Of a DNA stretch of 17,416 bases, positions 17,209-17,416 are shown one piece after another. This DNA is from Planctomycetota bacterium. GTDB taxonomy: Bacteria; Planctomycetota; Planctomycetia; Pirellulales; Thermoguttaceae. The notes beneath the pieces are model-generated. The model made no database searches and was not told where the DNA came from. It saw only the letters and a program-made list of their open reading frames with translations. The DNA is taken from positions 1 through 17,416 of the forward strand of contig JAJYGU010000154.1 of NCBI GenBank assembly GCA_021784975.1. The letters run 5' to 3'. Both the position numbers and the translations under genes were made by a program. How positions within the stretch are numbered: the first letter of the stretch is position 1; each line of letters starts with the position of its first letter.

Positions 17209-17416
17209 ATGAGTCGGCATGTGACCTCCCCCGCCGTGGCACCTGTACCGAATTTTGCGTCAAACGGTACGCAGAAGGGGACAGTCCCCGTGCTGGTCCT
17301 GATCGCCTTGACCCTTCTGGCGGGCTGCCATCCGCAGCAGCCGTTCTATTTCAAGCACGTCGATAACGAGCTGGCGTACTACAAAGGGGTGGCGACCGAA
17401 ATCGATTACCCCGACG
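17209..17416 (+). CDS. N-terminus of a lipoprotein, probably a TolC-like outer-membrane efflux protein (runs off window)
   Basis: 69 codons are visible and the gene continues past 17416. A lipoprotein signal is present: hydrophobic VLVLIALTLLAGC with lipobox Leu-Ala-Gly-Cys40, so the mature protein would be lipidated at Cys40. The mature start CHPQQPFYFKHVDNELAYYKGVATEIDYPD closely resembles what I recall at the start of planctomycete TolC-family efflux proteins, which is why I suggest that family; no TolC domain is yet visible. The ATG at 17209 has TAGGG about 10 bp upstream. Residues 6-28 are polar and encoded by a repeat-like sequence (17245-17289), unusual before a signal peptide and poor in positive charge. 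A GTG at 17290, directly after the repeat, is an alternative start giving a very short signal. Confidence 0.6.
   Translation, partial: MSRHVTSPAVAPVPNFASNGTQKGTVPVLVLIALTLLAGCHPQQPFYFKHVDNELAYYKGVATEIDYPD
17245..17289. repeat. Repeat-like segment at the start of the lipoprotein gene
   Basis: It contains GTACCG (17245-17250) inverted as CGGTAC (17265-17270), and GGGGA-CAG-TCCCC (17277-17289). I recall the combination AAGGGGACAGTCCCC, with the preceding TTTTGCGTCAAACGG, as a dispersed bacterial repeat. It lies in frame within the predicted N-terminal region of the lipoprotein. Confidence 0.55.

Overview
The window looks like a chromosomal segment of a GC-rich planctomycete, probably from the Pirellulales or a relative. 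I base this on three things: a secreted protease with the planctomycete-type N-terminal LEDRxLM motif; an oversized SecA; and several short inverted-repeat families, including one that I recall as common in planctomycete genomes because it reads as NPKRKRG or TRSVSEG in stray ORFs. No rRNA, tRNA, CRISPR array, transposase or prophage gene was seen. Taxonomy and family names come from recall, not from a search.

Layout. Positions 1-8401 are one minus-strand block. In transcription order it holds secA, a tightly spaced DUF6883-like/DUF4926-like pair, a secreted protein of unknown function interrupted by an in-frame TGA (with its C-terminal part continuing as a 92-codon ORF), waaA (Kdo transferase), metK (SAM synthetase), and the first 43 codons of a membrane protein cut by the window edge. 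The small gaps up to waaA suggest co-transcription. metK has its own possible promoter and a strong ribosome binding site. A 528-bp divergent intergenic region (8402-8929) carries a candidate promoter on each strand and two hairpin repeats.

Positions 8930-12389 are on the plus strand: a Tat-exported Gfo/Idh/MocA-type oxidoreductase, a 5'-truncated remnant of a DUF1080 (3-keto-disaccharide hydrolase-like) protein directly behind a perfect 20-bp inverted repeat, and a eukaryotic-type UDP-N-acetylhexosamine pyrophosphorylase. Two hairpins then separate this block from a convergent, large secreted subtilisin-like protease (12533-15358, minus).

The right end (15697-16732, minus) holds a two-gene nucleotidyltransferase/HEPN module. 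The nucleotidyltransferase carries an N-terminal winged-helix-like region. Its start codon lies 3 bp from a perfect 16-bp palindrome that overlaps the candidate -10 box, which suggests an autoregulated, nearly leaderless toxin-antitoxin operon. A 476-bp repeat-rich stretch follows. The window ends in the first 69 codons of a plus-strand lipoprotein, probably of the TolC-like outer-membrane efflux family, whose N-terminal region is written over a repeat-like sequence.

The most interesting items are the self-regulated MNT/HEPN module, the in-frame TGA in the secreted protein, the repeat element carried in frame inside waaA, the DUF6883/DUF4926 pair attached to secA, and the number of different short inverted-repeat families in 17 kb.
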